This document shows, piece after piece, positions 23,209 to 34,216 of a stretch of 64,000 bases of DNA (positions are counted from its first letter, which is position 1; each line of letters opens with the position of its first letter). This DNA is from Rhabdophis nuchalis. Its lineage: Eukaryota; Chordata; Lepidosauria; Squamata; Natricidae. Position numbers and translations under genes: made by a program. A model generated the notes under the pieces. The model ran no database searches. It saw only the letters and a program-made list of their open reading frames with translations, and was not told the DNA's origin. The stretch covers positions 199,789,605 to 199,853,604 of the forward strand of contig CM077643.1 of the NCBI GenBank assembly GCA_039707465.1, written 5' to 3'.

Positions 23209-24362
23209 ACTATTTGGGCCTCATCTGGGAGCAGAGAAGAAGAAAAGTGGTGATATGGCTATAATCCTTATAATGAGCTCATTCCAAAGGTTTTCTTTTA
23301 ATTCTACCCTTCTTCTCATTTTACTATCTTATTCTCACATTATTTGATCCTCGCTTAGTCTCATCTTCTATTATTTTATTATTATTATTATATACACAAA
23401 AATATGAAATCACAGTTTCAAATTGACAGATACATGTTCTTGCATAGTGATATGTTCCAATCTCCAAAACTCTTTTTGTCCCTATCAAAACAATGCAGGA
23501 CACAAACCTATGAAGATTCTGCTATCTTATGGTCAAAACAACAAAGTTTCCATGTAGAGAGGGGGGAAAGGCTATGATCAGTGGGAAACTGAAAAATTTA
23601 TATATGAATGATGTCCTGTAAATATCACCTTTCACATGTTATAAATTGCTCACAAGCAACCTTGTGAAGTTTTATCATATGTGCACACATATTAAGAAGC
23701 TTCTTTGAACACAATAGGATTTACTCATAGAGAGCAGAGACTTGCAACTTATATATACTGGTAGGTATTTGCTTCATTTTGCTGGAAGAAATATTTGGTT
23801 GGGTTGTGGTCAATATTTCTATCCTTTACAAATGATGCACTTATGTAAAACCTTCTGTAAGGACACATACATAATCTTTGGAATATCAAGAGCTATGAAG
23901 ATACTACCCATGTGCCCACAGCATTTCAGAACGTTTGGAAGAAAAGCTAGAAAAATGAACACATTAAAATATCCAGATCTTTGATTTCTATTTTAGCTTT
24001 ACAGTTAGAGGAGGAGAAAGAAGAAATGCACTTTTCTTTCATTGAACAAAAAAGTAATTTCAACAATTTCAGATCTTGACAATGGAACGTATTCCTGTGA
24101 GTAACTGGTTCCACAAAGCAAAGGGATCTGGAAACTGAACTTTCAGCCAGAGGACACTGCAAAATAACTAAACAGCTACTCAGAAATTCAGAAAAGAACC
24201 AATAGAGTTTGAAATTCAAGCATAGGAAAGTCATGCTTTCAACTGATTCTAAGTGGTCTTTCCTTTTTTTCCTATTTAACTTAGTTTAAGTGCTTCCCAT
24301 ATAATTACATCTTACAGTAAAAGTAATTAAAGTATACAAAAACTATATTATAATATCACAAA

Positions 24363-24483
24363 GGTGCTTAACTGGACCTTCTGTTTTTTATTTGAAGACG
24401 TTTCACTTCTCATCCAAGAAGCTGCTTCAACTCCTTTGGGACAACCATGACCTGGGTGACCGAGAATCTCCATAGATATATTA
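24363..24483 (+). repeat. Unclassified interspersed repeat, copy 1
   Basis: It has 'GAAGACGTTTCACTTCTCAT', 'CCAAGAAGCTGCTTCA' and the end 'CTTTGGGACAACCATGACCT' + 'GG...GAGAATCTCCATAGA'. The same end occurs at 48317-48486 and, inverted, at 40232-40325. Confidence 0.65.
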
Positions 24484-24682
24484 TAATACACTGATTAGAA
24501 AGATAAAAGAAAAGAAAAACTAAAAGGGACTGGACCTATTCATTCTCTATTCATCCTGGCAAAGCCTGAATGAAAACATCCCCTGAATAGGTGTCCCAAA
24601 GATGTAATCATAGGGTCCCTCTCACAGTTCAGGTGTGAGAACATTTCAGAGTTTTCCTGGCCATTTCACAGAGGAAGTCAGT

Positions 24683-25178
24683 CAGGTTTCAAAAATTTTT
24701 AGAACCTCTTCTGTAGGTGTGGCCTGCTTTGTGGGAGTGTCTTGCTGGCATGTGACCAGGTGGGAGTGGCTTACCAGCCATGTGACTGAGTGGGAGTGGC
24801 TTGGCAATCATGTGACTGGGTTGGCGTGGCCAACTTGTAAAATGTGGTGAAACTCACTTAACTACGCTCTTGCTTAGCAACAAAATGTTAGCTCAGAAAC
24901 TCTGGCATTTGAAGCACGCGAGTCTTAAAGCTGTCAAGTTACAAGACCCTTGCACCCCTAACCCTTTAGAAAAAAACTCCAGGGGTGTTCAAACTTGACA
25001 GCTTTAGGACTTGTGGACTTCAACTCCCTGTGGAGTTGTGGAATTCCTCCTCTCCCTCTTCATCTTGATGATGTGCGGACGGGCGGGGGGAGGGAGCTGG
25101 AACCGGTTCTAAACGGCACTGTAGATTTGTGGAACCTCTTCTATAGAAGAGGTTAGAACTGGCAGGAACCCGCCCCTG
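24683..25178 (-). mobile_element. hAT-type element, 496 bp, perfect 8-bp target duplication
   Basis: AAGTCAGT flanks both sides (24675-24682 and 25179-25186). The right end on the minus strand is CAGGGGCGGGTTCCTGCCAG and the left end is CAGGTTTCAAAAATTTTTAG, so the inverted ends match only partly. A perfect 22-bp palindrome sits at 25133-25154. It contains tandem 'GTGGGAGTGGCTT' words near 24730-24830. No transposase. Orientation is set by the related copy at 31500. Confidence 0.9.
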
Positions 25179-25306
25179 AAGTCAGTCTATGACTAACCAT
25201 CAGCTGTCTCTCTGTCAATCTGATACCTAGAGCAGATCCTCCTCTGATCATTTTAGGGATCACTCAGGTCTGTAATAATAAATGTGTTCTGCTTCCAACT
25301 GTGTTT

Positions 25307-25630
25307 TGTCAGAGTTTGCAGCAGCAATCACACCCAGAAAGCACACACAGGTAACTAATTCAGCAGGATTCATTAACTTCTCTTTACATATAATATAACA
25401 CATAAAGTAAATATACAATATCAAATATACAATAGCAAATACAAGCAAACACAGGCAGAGGAGAGAATGGTTTCAGTTTCAGTTCAGAGCAGCAGACTAG
25501 TAATTTTAGCTCAGCACAGACTGCAATTTAGTACAGAAGTTAAGCCACACCCAAGCTCCAAACAGTTTCAGCTCCCATTGGCTGACCTTGTTACTAAGCC
25601 TTATTCCAGTTCATGAATACTACAGTGACA
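25307..25630 (-). mobile_element. Solo LTR, 324 bp, 5-bp target duplication
   Basis: The ends are TGTCA and TGACA, and TGTTT lies directly on both sides (25302-25306 and 25631-25635). On the minus strand it starts TGTCACTGTAGTATTCATGA, has a CCAAT box (GCCAATGGGAGCTG, about 25570) and near its 3' end an AATGAA that may be a worn poly(A) signal. No internal retroelement is left. Orientation is inferred from these two signals. Confidence 0.82.
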
Positions 25631-25639
25631 TGTTTGGGT

Positions 25640-26430
25640 TATTATACATAAAAACATATCCTGAACTTGGCTCAATAACTAATTGGGAAGCAATGAAATT
25701 TTTCAGCCCAGATATACTGTATAAAGTAAACACATGATACAAAAGAAACAAAACTCTGGAAATGTGATATATGATAACTCCAATGCAAAATGTCAGTCCC
25801 CTGATAAATCTACTGAAGAATGTGAGCAATTTATAGGAAAATAGTCAGAAATTATTAGAGAGGTAAGAATCAGGGTATTCTGGATGAGGTCCTAATGCTA
25901 TGTAGGAAATTGCCCCCAAATTCCTTCTTTCTAACCTTATCTTGACAGTTTACTTCCCAGGGTCACCCATCTCAATAGTAATAAATAGTAAATAGAAACA
26001 TTTGTGTGAAGCCAATTCCAAAACATAATAATATGGAAGGCACATTTCCAATAGTTATAGCACTGTGTTTCTTAGTGCTATAGATCAGAGCTGCTAATAG
26101 AGTACACTTCCACTGAAATCCGCAAAACCTGGAGATTCACTCAGTGCTTGAATTCTTTTAAATAACTGGAAATTAATATTCTAAGGAAACTTTATTTGCA
26201 GATATAAATAGCAAATTGCTTATCAACATTAAACAATGGTTAAAATCCCATTTAGTTTATAGGGGAAGTTAAATGTAAAAATGATTGCTTCTTCAAAATT
26301 AATATATATCTCAATCACAAATAAATAAGGTACCATAGAAATGCCTAAAGGTATTTACCTAAAAGTATTTCTATCCAAATGACTTTAATTTATGATAAGT
26401 AGGTTGATAGGATATTAAAAAGTTTTACTT
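25640..26430. other. Unannotated AT-rich stretch
   Basis: No gene or recognisable repeat. Confidence 0.5.
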
Positions 26431-26434
26431 GGGA

Positions 26435-27330
26435 AGAATATATCTCAAGAATTTATATTACCAGAATTCGGAAGGAAAGTTTAGAATTAGGAGGTCACAT
26501 GACTAAAATAGAATTTGAAAGAATGTCTTTTTTTCTCAGGTTCCAGAACATACCAGAGTCAGAAAATGAAGATCTTAAAGATGTTATGAGTACAATTTTA
26601 GCAGATTATATTAAAAGAAACAAAGAACAACTCTGGTGGAATATGGACCTGGTTTATAGAATTAATTCAGCATATGCTAGAATACACAATGTACCAAGAG
26701 AGGTTCACGTTAAATTTCTAAGGAGGTCCACAAGGGATGAGATATTGAGGGCTCAACGGGAAGGACCCTTAAAGTATCAAGATAAAGAAATAACCATTCC
26801 GAAACAAATTCCAAAAAAAGTTAGAGAAATAAGAAGGAAATATTCCTTCTTATCCAAGAAATTATATAAAAAAGGAATTTGGTTCAAATGCTGGTCTTCT
26901 GGGAGGGAGGTAGAATTAGAATCAAAACATTAGGAGAGGCAGAGGCTTTTCTTCAAAAGCACTCTTCACTCCTAGGGGATGAAGATGGGGGAACAAGGGG
27001 GAAGATGGCCCCGCCCGATGATGGGAAAGAAGAAGAAGAATCAATAGCAAAAAGACTTAGATCTCAAAAATGACTTTATTTGAAATTTTATTGTGATTGT
27101 CGATTTAATTAGATGGCAAAGAAAAACATGATTGAATGTACGAACTATACAATGTAAAGTATGTATATGCTTATCCTTTGTTCTTTCTAAAAAATTGTAC
27201 CTTTATGAAGTTTTGGGAGGACCACCATCACCGACATGGAAGCTACTAAAATGTCATACCCACCCTATACCCCTTTTCCTATGTATATTTCAAAACCAAT
27301 AAAATTGTTTTACAAAATATATATATATAT
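26435..27330 (+). mobile_element. 5'-truncated L1-type ORF1-only element (copy 1)
   Basis: An ORF1 coding stretch is followed, about 230 bp after its stop, by a 3' UTR ending in CCAATAAAATTG and an A/T-rich tail with (AT)n. No ORF2 sequence lies between the ORF1 stop and the poly(A) signal. The better-preserved copy at 42579-44533 has the same order. Confidence 0.7.
26469..27073 (+). pseudogene. L1 ORF1p-like protein, frameshifted
   Basis: This would be the RNA-binding chaperone of an L1 particle. The peptide 'FERMSFFLRFQNIPESENED' opens an RRM-like fold, followed by 'LVYRINSAYARIHNVPREVH' and 'RRSTRDEILRAQREGPLKYQ', then 'QIPKKVREIRRKYSFLSKKL' of the C-terminal domain. Compared with copy 2, 19 nt are missing at about 26888, which shifts the frame; the end continues in another frame as 'LVFWEGGRIRIKT...IAKRLRSQK' to 27073. 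The coiled coil is mostly lost by 5' truncation. The first ATG (26499) is internal. Confidence 0.8.
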
Positions 27331-27519
27331 TGCCAACATCATATAATGATGGGTGGAACAGGATTTAGCTTCCCTGATTTACAGATGGGCTTATATTTCA
27401 GTTGTTTTATGGAACAAAAGTATACTAGGTCTCGTAAAAGTCCTTTTGGGTCTGCACTGTGTCTATTTATTAATGTGTCTTCCCCAAAGGGCTGACTGAA
27501 TGTATCTTAAGAGACAGAG

Positions 27520-27868
27520 ATAGCACTTATATACCACTTCATAGTGCTTTACAGCATGCTCTAAGTCAGAGGTAACAGACTGATGTCGTTATGGCACCAT
27601 CACATGAGGTATCGGGACTTTCCCCCCCTTTGCTAAACCAGGCATATGCATGGCCAGAGTGTGACCATCCAGCCCACGGGCTTGGACTTTGGCAGGCCTG
27701 AGAGGCTTACAGAGTTATCATATTGGCCCCAACAATCTGGGTCCTCATTTTACCAACCTTGGAAGGATAGAAGGCTAAGTCAATTTTGAGTCAGTCAGAA
27801 TTTAACCCTTGGCAGTGGGCAGAGTATGTGTGGCATACTATATTCTAACCACTGTGCCATAATGGCTC
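27520..27868 (-). mobile_element. Sauria-type SINE, split by a hAT miniature
   Basis: On the + strand it reads in reverse: tail 'TATATACCACTTCATAGTGC', then after an interruption 'CCCCAACAATCTGGGTCCTC', 'CATTTTACCAACCTTGGAAG' and the head 'TCTAACCACTGTGCC'. The interruption is at 27567-27700. Confidence 0.8.
27567..27700. mobile_element. hAT-type miniature inside the SINE, 134 bp
   Basis: It starts CAGAGGTAACAGACTG and ends CTTTGGCAGGCCTG, with 'CATGGCCAGAGTGTGACC' and 'CAGCCCACGGGC' inside, a word order I know from CAGGGGTGTCAAACT-type hAT miniatures. It interrupts the SINE exactly between its CTCTAAG and GGCTTACAGAG words. A clean 8-bp duplication is no longer visible. Confidence 0.6.
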
Positions 27869-27889
27869 TTTTATAAAGATAGAAATTGG

Positions 27890-28030
<141 letters not shown>

Positions 28031-28037
28031 TGTATCT

Positions 28038-28600
28038 ATGTATCTCAAGGACACATATATTCAGAGTCATATAGATGATATAATTCTCCCACTTCTATAT
28101 TCTTGGAAACAAAGAGAAACACATTACAATTGGCTATACATCCCTTTTTCCTTGATAGAGGAGATCATGCAGCTCTGCCACAACAGCCAGCCAGCTGAAC
28201 ATTTGGGGTTATTTAAAATATCAGATTTCCTCACGATCTCACATATAAACAAATGTTGAAGTCTATATTTCTTCTTCCCACATTTACGGCCTTGCCAAAC
28301 CTTTTTCACAAATATTACCATCCCTTCCCAAAAGGGCTTTAGGGATACAGGGTCCTTAAAATTTATTACTGAACTATCATGTTTTAAGGGTCTGGATGTT
28401 ATTCCAGTGGTAATTGACCATTCACTTAAAATAACTAATTTAAATGACCTGTCAGGACTACTACATAGTTTAAATCATACTATCTGTTTATTCAACTGGT
28501 TTTATAAATGCCTAGCCTATGTGAATACCTTATTTCTGGCAACCACACACTATTCTCAGCAAATAAGCTGCTTCTTTCCTCTACCAATTTTGTCCTGATT
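28038..28600 (+). pseudogene. Possible decayed coding relic, unrecognised
   Basis: Two open pieces (28038-28259 and 28407-28598) are in the same reading frame and separated by few stops, which is more than AT-rich noise usually gives. I do not recognise the peptide ('HYNWLYIPFSLIEEIMQLCH', 'LLHSLNHTICLFNWFYKCLA'). A LINE ORF2 remnant is one option, since L1-type sequence lies just upstream, but this is a guess. Confidence 0.25.
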
Positions 28601-28969
28601 TTTTACTAAGGGCTGAGGATACTTTTAATAACTCTGTTTCTGTCTTTGCACAAGTGTGGCCATTTTATCCCACCCATGACTACCATTCATGCCTGCTGCC
28701 AATTATCTCCTAGCCTTTCCCCATTCTGAAGGACAATCAAAGTTTGCAAATTACAGGTAAATATTTATTTTTGGAAAATTTGAGTAAATTGAACATTTGG
28801 AAGATAGTCTCTATCTAGTGGCATTGTGTTTCCAATCACATTTTAAAATTATTTGAGCAAGAGGCATCTGAATTGTCTAGAATTGCAAGGGATATATATT
28901 CAGCTAAAACGTCTATTGATTTCATAATCTCTTTGGATGCATTTGTATCAATTCAATAAAATCAATCAA

Positions 28970-29240
28970 TTCAATTTATTACAGTCATAGAGCAGAGCAA
29001 ATAAAAACACTCAGTAAATATACAATTAAAAATTCTGGAATAAAATAATAAATAATAGATAAGATCTATGATAAAATCCAGTCTGTCAATTACACATGGT
29101 CTACTATACTAAAATTGCAATCCATAAACTGTGAGGCCCGTAGTTAGTTTAATGCTGAAAGGGAAAGGAATAAGCAGTGCAAAGGGTTTGCCACATTTGT
29201 TGCATAAAACAGCTATGGTGGATTAGACATGTGTTTCTGA
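28970..29240. other. Probable old LINE 3'-UTR-like repeat
   Basis: The order 'TTCAATTTATTACAGTCATAG...AATAAAAACACTCAG...TACAATTAAAA' resembles antisense 3' ends of squamate LINEs. No coding part, so the family is open. Confidence 0.25.
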
Positions 29241-29244
29241 TTAA

Positions 29245-29425
29245 TTGTATCTGTGTGTGCCGTTGTCTCAGTCTTGACTCCTAGACAAGTCCCTGCAGTT
29301 TTCTTGGCAAGGTTTTTCCAAAGTGATTTGCCCTTGCCTGCTTCCCACAGTTAGAGATTGACTGGCCCAAGGTCACCCAGCTGATTTTGTGCCTAAGGCA
29401 TGATCTCCAGTGCCTTAACCATCAG
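29245..29425 (-). mobile_element. tRNA-derived SINE, third family
   Basis: On the minus strand it reads 'ATGGTTAAGGCACTGGAGAT', then 'CAGCTGGGTGACCTTGGGCC', 'GAAGCAGGCAAGGGCAAATC' and 'AAAACTGCAGGGACTTGTCT'. The better-preserved head of what looks like the same family is at 56255. Confidence 0.6.
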
Positions 29426-29429
29426 ACAT

Positions 29430-31415
29430 TTAAAACACTTGAATTCTTATTAAACTTACAGTCATCCATAACATATTATAATAACGTATTTTTTAAAACA
29501 AATGATTTAAACATATTGATTTTAATAAATAACCAAAGAGCACTGGTTACAGTATGGAATGGACAATTGTAGTATCTCTTGTTAATAAATGAATAATTCA
29601 AAATCAAGGGATGCTTCTTAAATTCTTAAGAAAAGACAATTCAGCAACACTGTTTACATATCTACCAAATACCACAGATACTGTTTAAGAGGGGTGACTG
29701 CAAATGTATTCTTTTCTATAATATATTCAAAATATCACAATATGACGAACTATGTATTTATCTGGCATGGAAGCAACAAAAAGATTGTCCTTCAGTGTTT
29801 TGTATACAATACAGTTCCCAATTTACAATGTTAGATTGGTCAACGTCTGTCTTCTCTTTATTTAGGTCTCTGCTAATGGAAGCAATATTTTTCCTTGTGG
29901 TCAAGGTTTAAGGAAGCGTTTAGAAACTCAAGCTGAATGAGTTCCTCTATGTGGTCATACAATATAGTTCTTTTCTTTTTTCCTTTTGTTTGCCGCTATG
30001 CATTTTGTTCCATTTTAGCTGTTCATCTGCTGGAGTACATGAAAAGCTCCAAGTGGGGGGTAGACAACAACCCAACCTATTCCACAAACATCTAACAGAT
30101 GCAGGAGAACATCTTGAAGCAAACATTTTATTTTAGATCTCAATATTATCACAGATGTACTGCCAATGGTTTTAGATTGCATAAACAGATAAAAAAGCAA
30201 TTGCACACAGGCATTCTGGCAGCTCAATATTTATAACTTATTTGTCCCTTGGTATGCCAGGATATCTATTATATTTTTTTCCCAATGGATGTTAATAGTT
30301 ATTTAAATGCTGTTTTTTTTAAGATATAGTAAAGTGAAAACATTGCAAGATGTGTATTCTGAAAAAAGACCGTGGAAAGGAAGATCTTTAATTGCTGGCA
30401 TAGAAGTCAGAATAACAATTGCCTCAGAAGCCCAAAGGTAATAAAGTTGTATTTCTTCATGACTGACACAACAAAATAATGGTGTTGTGAAGGTCCATGA
30501 TCAATAAGATGATTACTGCTGTCTATACCTCCTCAATTTCATTTCTCATTGCAGTTTGCACACACAGCCATAAGTACACAGGTATCTCTGATTCTAGGTC
30601 ATACTTTCATACATCATGAGCCTTTAAAGACACTATCCCAAGAGCTGGAACAGGGAAAAATCCTCTGAGTCAGTTGAAAAAACTGAGCTGAAAGGATAAG
30701 TGAAAGTCTGTACATCTATATCTAAAAATATGGAGGTATATTTTAGGTTACCTTAACTTAGGAGCAGACCACTTCATTTCCCAAATGAATAGTCCTTATA
30801 ACTTAGTCAAAAGCAGAGGGCATTAGATAGGCTTGTATCTGGGCAAGTTTGCATAGGAGATTGCCTGAACACGCTGTATGGGGCTCCATAAGAAACTGCC
30901 CCAATCTCTCTCAGCATTTTTTTTAAAGAAAAGTACAAAAGAAGCAACTTTCTAAACTTTCTGGATGCCAAAGACAGAATTGTTTCTTTGCTCCTATTTC
31001 AGATTTTCTGGCATTTCTATAGAGTGAATAGACAAGTCCTAACTGGCATATATTCTGTCCAGAGAAGAAAATTCACATTCATTAAAAATATGCTTAATGC
31101 GAAGTGACTGCTGTCTTATAATGAGCACTTCAGAAGTCCAACTTTTGCTCTAGCTATGGGCAATGGCATATCTACTCAAAAGCAAAGACAGAAGATGAGG
31201 TAATAACTTTGTGTTACTTTTTAACTAAGATCTTATTTTTAAACCTTGATTTTTTTGTTGTTATTTTTGGAGCTTCTTAAAATTGGAACTCTTTTTTTTA
31301 ATCTACTAGTCCCTACAACCAAATCCTTAAAGCAGGATGATTGTTTGTTAATATCAGCTCTATAAATGAAATATAGACTCCTTGTGTGGAGTTCTTAAAA
31401 TTATTTATTTTAAGA
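29430..31415. other. Unannotated AT-rich stretch
   Basis: I see no gene or recognisable repeat. Confidence 0.5.
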
Positions 31416-31420
31416 AACTC

Positions 31421-31499
31421 TGTGTGTATGTGAGAGAGAAAGAGAGAGAGATTGAGAGAGAGATTGAGACAGAGGGAGAGGGAGAGGGAGAGAGAGAAG
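31421..31499. repeat. Purine-rich (GA)n repeat
   Basis: An impure GA/GGGA stretch directly before the hAT end at 31500. Confidence 0.9.
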
Positions 31500-31690
31500 C
31501 AGGGGTGGGTCCCTGCCAGTTCTAACCTCTTCTATAGAAGAGGTTCCACAAATCTACAGTGCCGTTTAGAACCAGTTCCAGCTCCCTCCCCCCACCTGTC
31601 AGCCCATCATCAAGATGAAGAGCAAGAAGAGGAATTCTGGGAGTTGAAGTCCACAAGTGCTTTCATGCTATCAGACTTTTTTTAAAGAAA
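31500..31690 (+). mobile_element. hAT-type element, truncated, same family as 24683-25178
   Basis: It starts CAGGGGTGGGTCCCTGCCAG and carries the same 22-bp palindrome (31524-31545), then 'CCACAAATCTACAGTGCCGT' and 'TAGAACCAGTTCCAGCTCCC', as in the reverse complement of 25178-25050. Similarity fades near 31670-31690, so the other end is missing. Confidence 0.8.
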
Positions 31691-32038
31691 ATGAAGTTCC
31701 AGGAACAAACATGTTATTCTAAGGGCATTTGAGTAATGAAACATTCAGGTAATATAAACATTGTCTTATTTTAGCCAACCAAAAATGACTGATCAAGAAA
31801 AGGGAGTTCTAACAATGGCCAATTATATTAATATACACCTATCCCCATTATAAATGATATTCACCATATGAGTATCAAGCCATTATGATTATTTACAAAA
31901 TAATCACAAATGTTTCACTTCCAATGAAGTGAAAGGATTGTCCCACTAGCAAAACAACTGAAAATGAATACAGTAGCTTTTCTGATTTAATCCTTGTCTT
32001 CAGGTAAGATTTTTTTAAAATTGTCTGAAATCCTAGAG

Positions 32039-32340
32039 CAGTGATGGCGAATCTTTTTTGGCTCATGTGCCAAAAGCGGGGGGAGTGCAGGGCGGGGTTG
32101 TGCACGGGTGTGCCACACATGCGCACACTTTCCCCCTCTGGTTTGCTTTCCAGAGCCTTCAGGAGCCTTCAGCTCTCCGGAGCCTTCAGGGAAGCCTCCA
32201 GAGCGTGAAAAATGGTCTCAAAAGAAGGTTGAAACCAGCTGGATATGCACGCTGGAGCTGACAGGGCAATGCCTCGCGTGCCCTAAGAAAAGGCTCCGTG
32301 TGCCACCTGTGGCACCCATGCCATAGGTTCGCCATCACAG
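32039..32340. mobile_element. hAT-type miniature, 302 bp, perfect 8-bp duplication
   Basis: TCCTAGAG lies on both sides (32031-32038 and 32341-32348). Left end CAGTGATGGCGAATC; right end, on the minus strand, CTGTGATGGCGAACC. The inside is GC-rich compared with the flanks and contains a short GAGCCTTCAGG direct repeat (about 32153-32195). Non-coding. Confidence 0.93.
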
Positions 32341-32879
32341 TCCTAGAGGGAGTGGGATACTGACCTTAACAGACCATAATCTGCCTTGTTATATGGAGGT
32401 TTTCCCATATTCCTCTCTGAGCCCAGGCACCCTTTTCCTGGAAAATAACTTGTGATATTGCCCAATTTATGAAAAGGAATGCTGTTAAAAAAAAAACATT
32501 CTACCAGATACAGCCTTAACATGTCAGTGTTGTGTTCCTGTTGTGAATTAAATAACAAAATACACATGGCAAAAATAGATGGGAAGCTATGTATGCCAAT
32601 TACAATATCCTCGTTGTTTTGTCAACCTTTAGCAAGAAATCCTGTAGATGCCCTGGATGGTCCTCATATGCCACATTTGAGCTCCATGGAAGGAATGAGT
32701 GCTCCAAGCAAGTTCCTACAAAGCGAGAGCCTGCCGTCTTTGAAGGCTTCTACATGGGTTTTGGCATTCCTTTCGAGTTGGAGCTGTCTTCTTTGGCTCC
32801 CATGCTGTTCTCCGGGATGGACAGCTGAGCCTATTTACTCACAGCTCAGCTGCAGCAAAGGAGCCACTGGAACTCCTCC

Positions 32880-33600
32880 ATTTCCCATTTATTTTATACG
32901 ACTTTTATTGAAACTCTTTGAACAAAAATTAAATCCAAACTAAAAAAAAATGCATGCAAAATAATATACAGTAAGGAAGGGGGGGAAGACATAGTAAAAA
33001 GCAAGAAAATGCAAAAACTTCAAGAAAAAAAGATTTAAGTAAAAAATAGAAAAGAAATTAAAAAAGGTGCAAAAATTCTTCACAAGGGTGGTAAGGACAA
33101 TTATATTTTAATCTCTCTATCTACAGTTACACTGTGATACCCCTCTTTTCTTTCATATAATATATTTTCTATCATTTACCCTGTCTAATATTCAAACCTA
33201 TAAATCTCAAACTCTTTTTAAAAACAATTCCCTGGAACCTTTTGTGATTCCAGCCACCGATAAATGTAGACAGTCTCCTTCTTCTAATCAAAGAAGTTAA
33301 CTCCTCCAATTCCTGACTCATGTCTTGAGACTAGACCATCTGTTGGCTGGTGGCCATTTCCCGTGCAAACTCTCACTTCATTGCGGCTTCCAATTCCTTG
33401 GCTCTCCATTCTTCCTGCTTTGCTAAGGCACCATGGCAGCTCCTTTTATTTGCCACTTGAAAGTAACTGGGAAAGCTATCAGGACAATTTCATGCTGCCA
33501 TTTTGTGCTTCCCTATAGAACAGTGAAGGAAATCCTGGTCAACTTCTAGATGTAATTCAAGGTACTATGTTTCAAAAATGGCTTCATTCCATTTTGTATA
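32880..33600 (-). mobile_element. Possible LINE relic with ORF1-like coiled-coil piece
   Basis: The + strand begins 'TTATTGAAACTC', the complement of a poly(A)-signal-like end, and on the minus strand a short stretch near 33290-33430 can be read as glutamate/lysine-rich with stops ('SQELEELTSLIRRRRLS'). This could be a coiled-coil ORF1. Weak evidence. Confidence 0.25.
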
Positions 33601-33764
33601 AACAACAGTTTCTGAGTATTTCATAAAAGTCATTTCCTGAACTTTTACCCCAGGAGATATGCCTTCTTGGTTGTGGCTAGGATCATCCCCTGATATAATG
33701 GATGCACCCAACATTATAGGCTTTTAAGATGGTTGCTAAGACTTGACTCTTGTCTTGGTCCATG

Positions 33765-34130
33765 ACAATGCCGACTGGCGACACCCAGGGGAAGAGCCTT
33801 CTCTGTGGCGGGCCCATCCCTTTGGAACGACCTACCCCCTGAATTACGCACCATCACCGACCTCCGCCTCTTCCGCAAATGTCTGAAGACATACCTTTTC
33901 CAACAAGCCGGCCTAGCCTAACCTCCCACGGGGACTTCTAGAAAGTTTTAAATTGGGTATTTTAATAATTTGGCTTTTAGCATAAGATCAGGATAATTTA
34001 ATATATATTTTAAATTATGTATTTATTGTTTGTACTTTTGTATATTTTTAAATTTCCTGTGCGCCGCCCTGGGTCCTCTGTGGAGAAGGGCGTGATATAA
34101 ATATAAATAAATAAATAAATAAATAAATAA

Positions 34131-34214
<84 letters not shown>

Positions 34215-34216
34215 AT
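33765..34216 (+). mobile_element. L2-type LINE 3' end (copy d) with compound tail
   Basis: The + strand reads the C-terminal L2 coding end (words for 'ATPRGRAFS', 'PLWNDLPPELR' with changes, and 'TYLFQQAGLA'), then the 3' UTR 'GTGCGCCGCCCTGGGTCC' and 'GGGCGTGATATAAATATAAA'. The tail is (AAAT)n-(GATA)n-(AAAT)n at 34104-34216. Confidence 0.8.
34104..34216. repeat. (AAAT)n(GATA)n(AAAT)n compound microsatellite
   Basis: Roughly 7 AAAT units, 13 GATA units and 8 AAAT units without a break. It grew from the L2 tail: a GATA array has arisen inside an AAAT tail. Confidence 0.95.

Noticed and set aside
32479..32943. 154-codon frame at 32479-32943 as a possible host exon
   Set aside because: No splice-site logic or known domain; frames on neighbouring phases are equally open.
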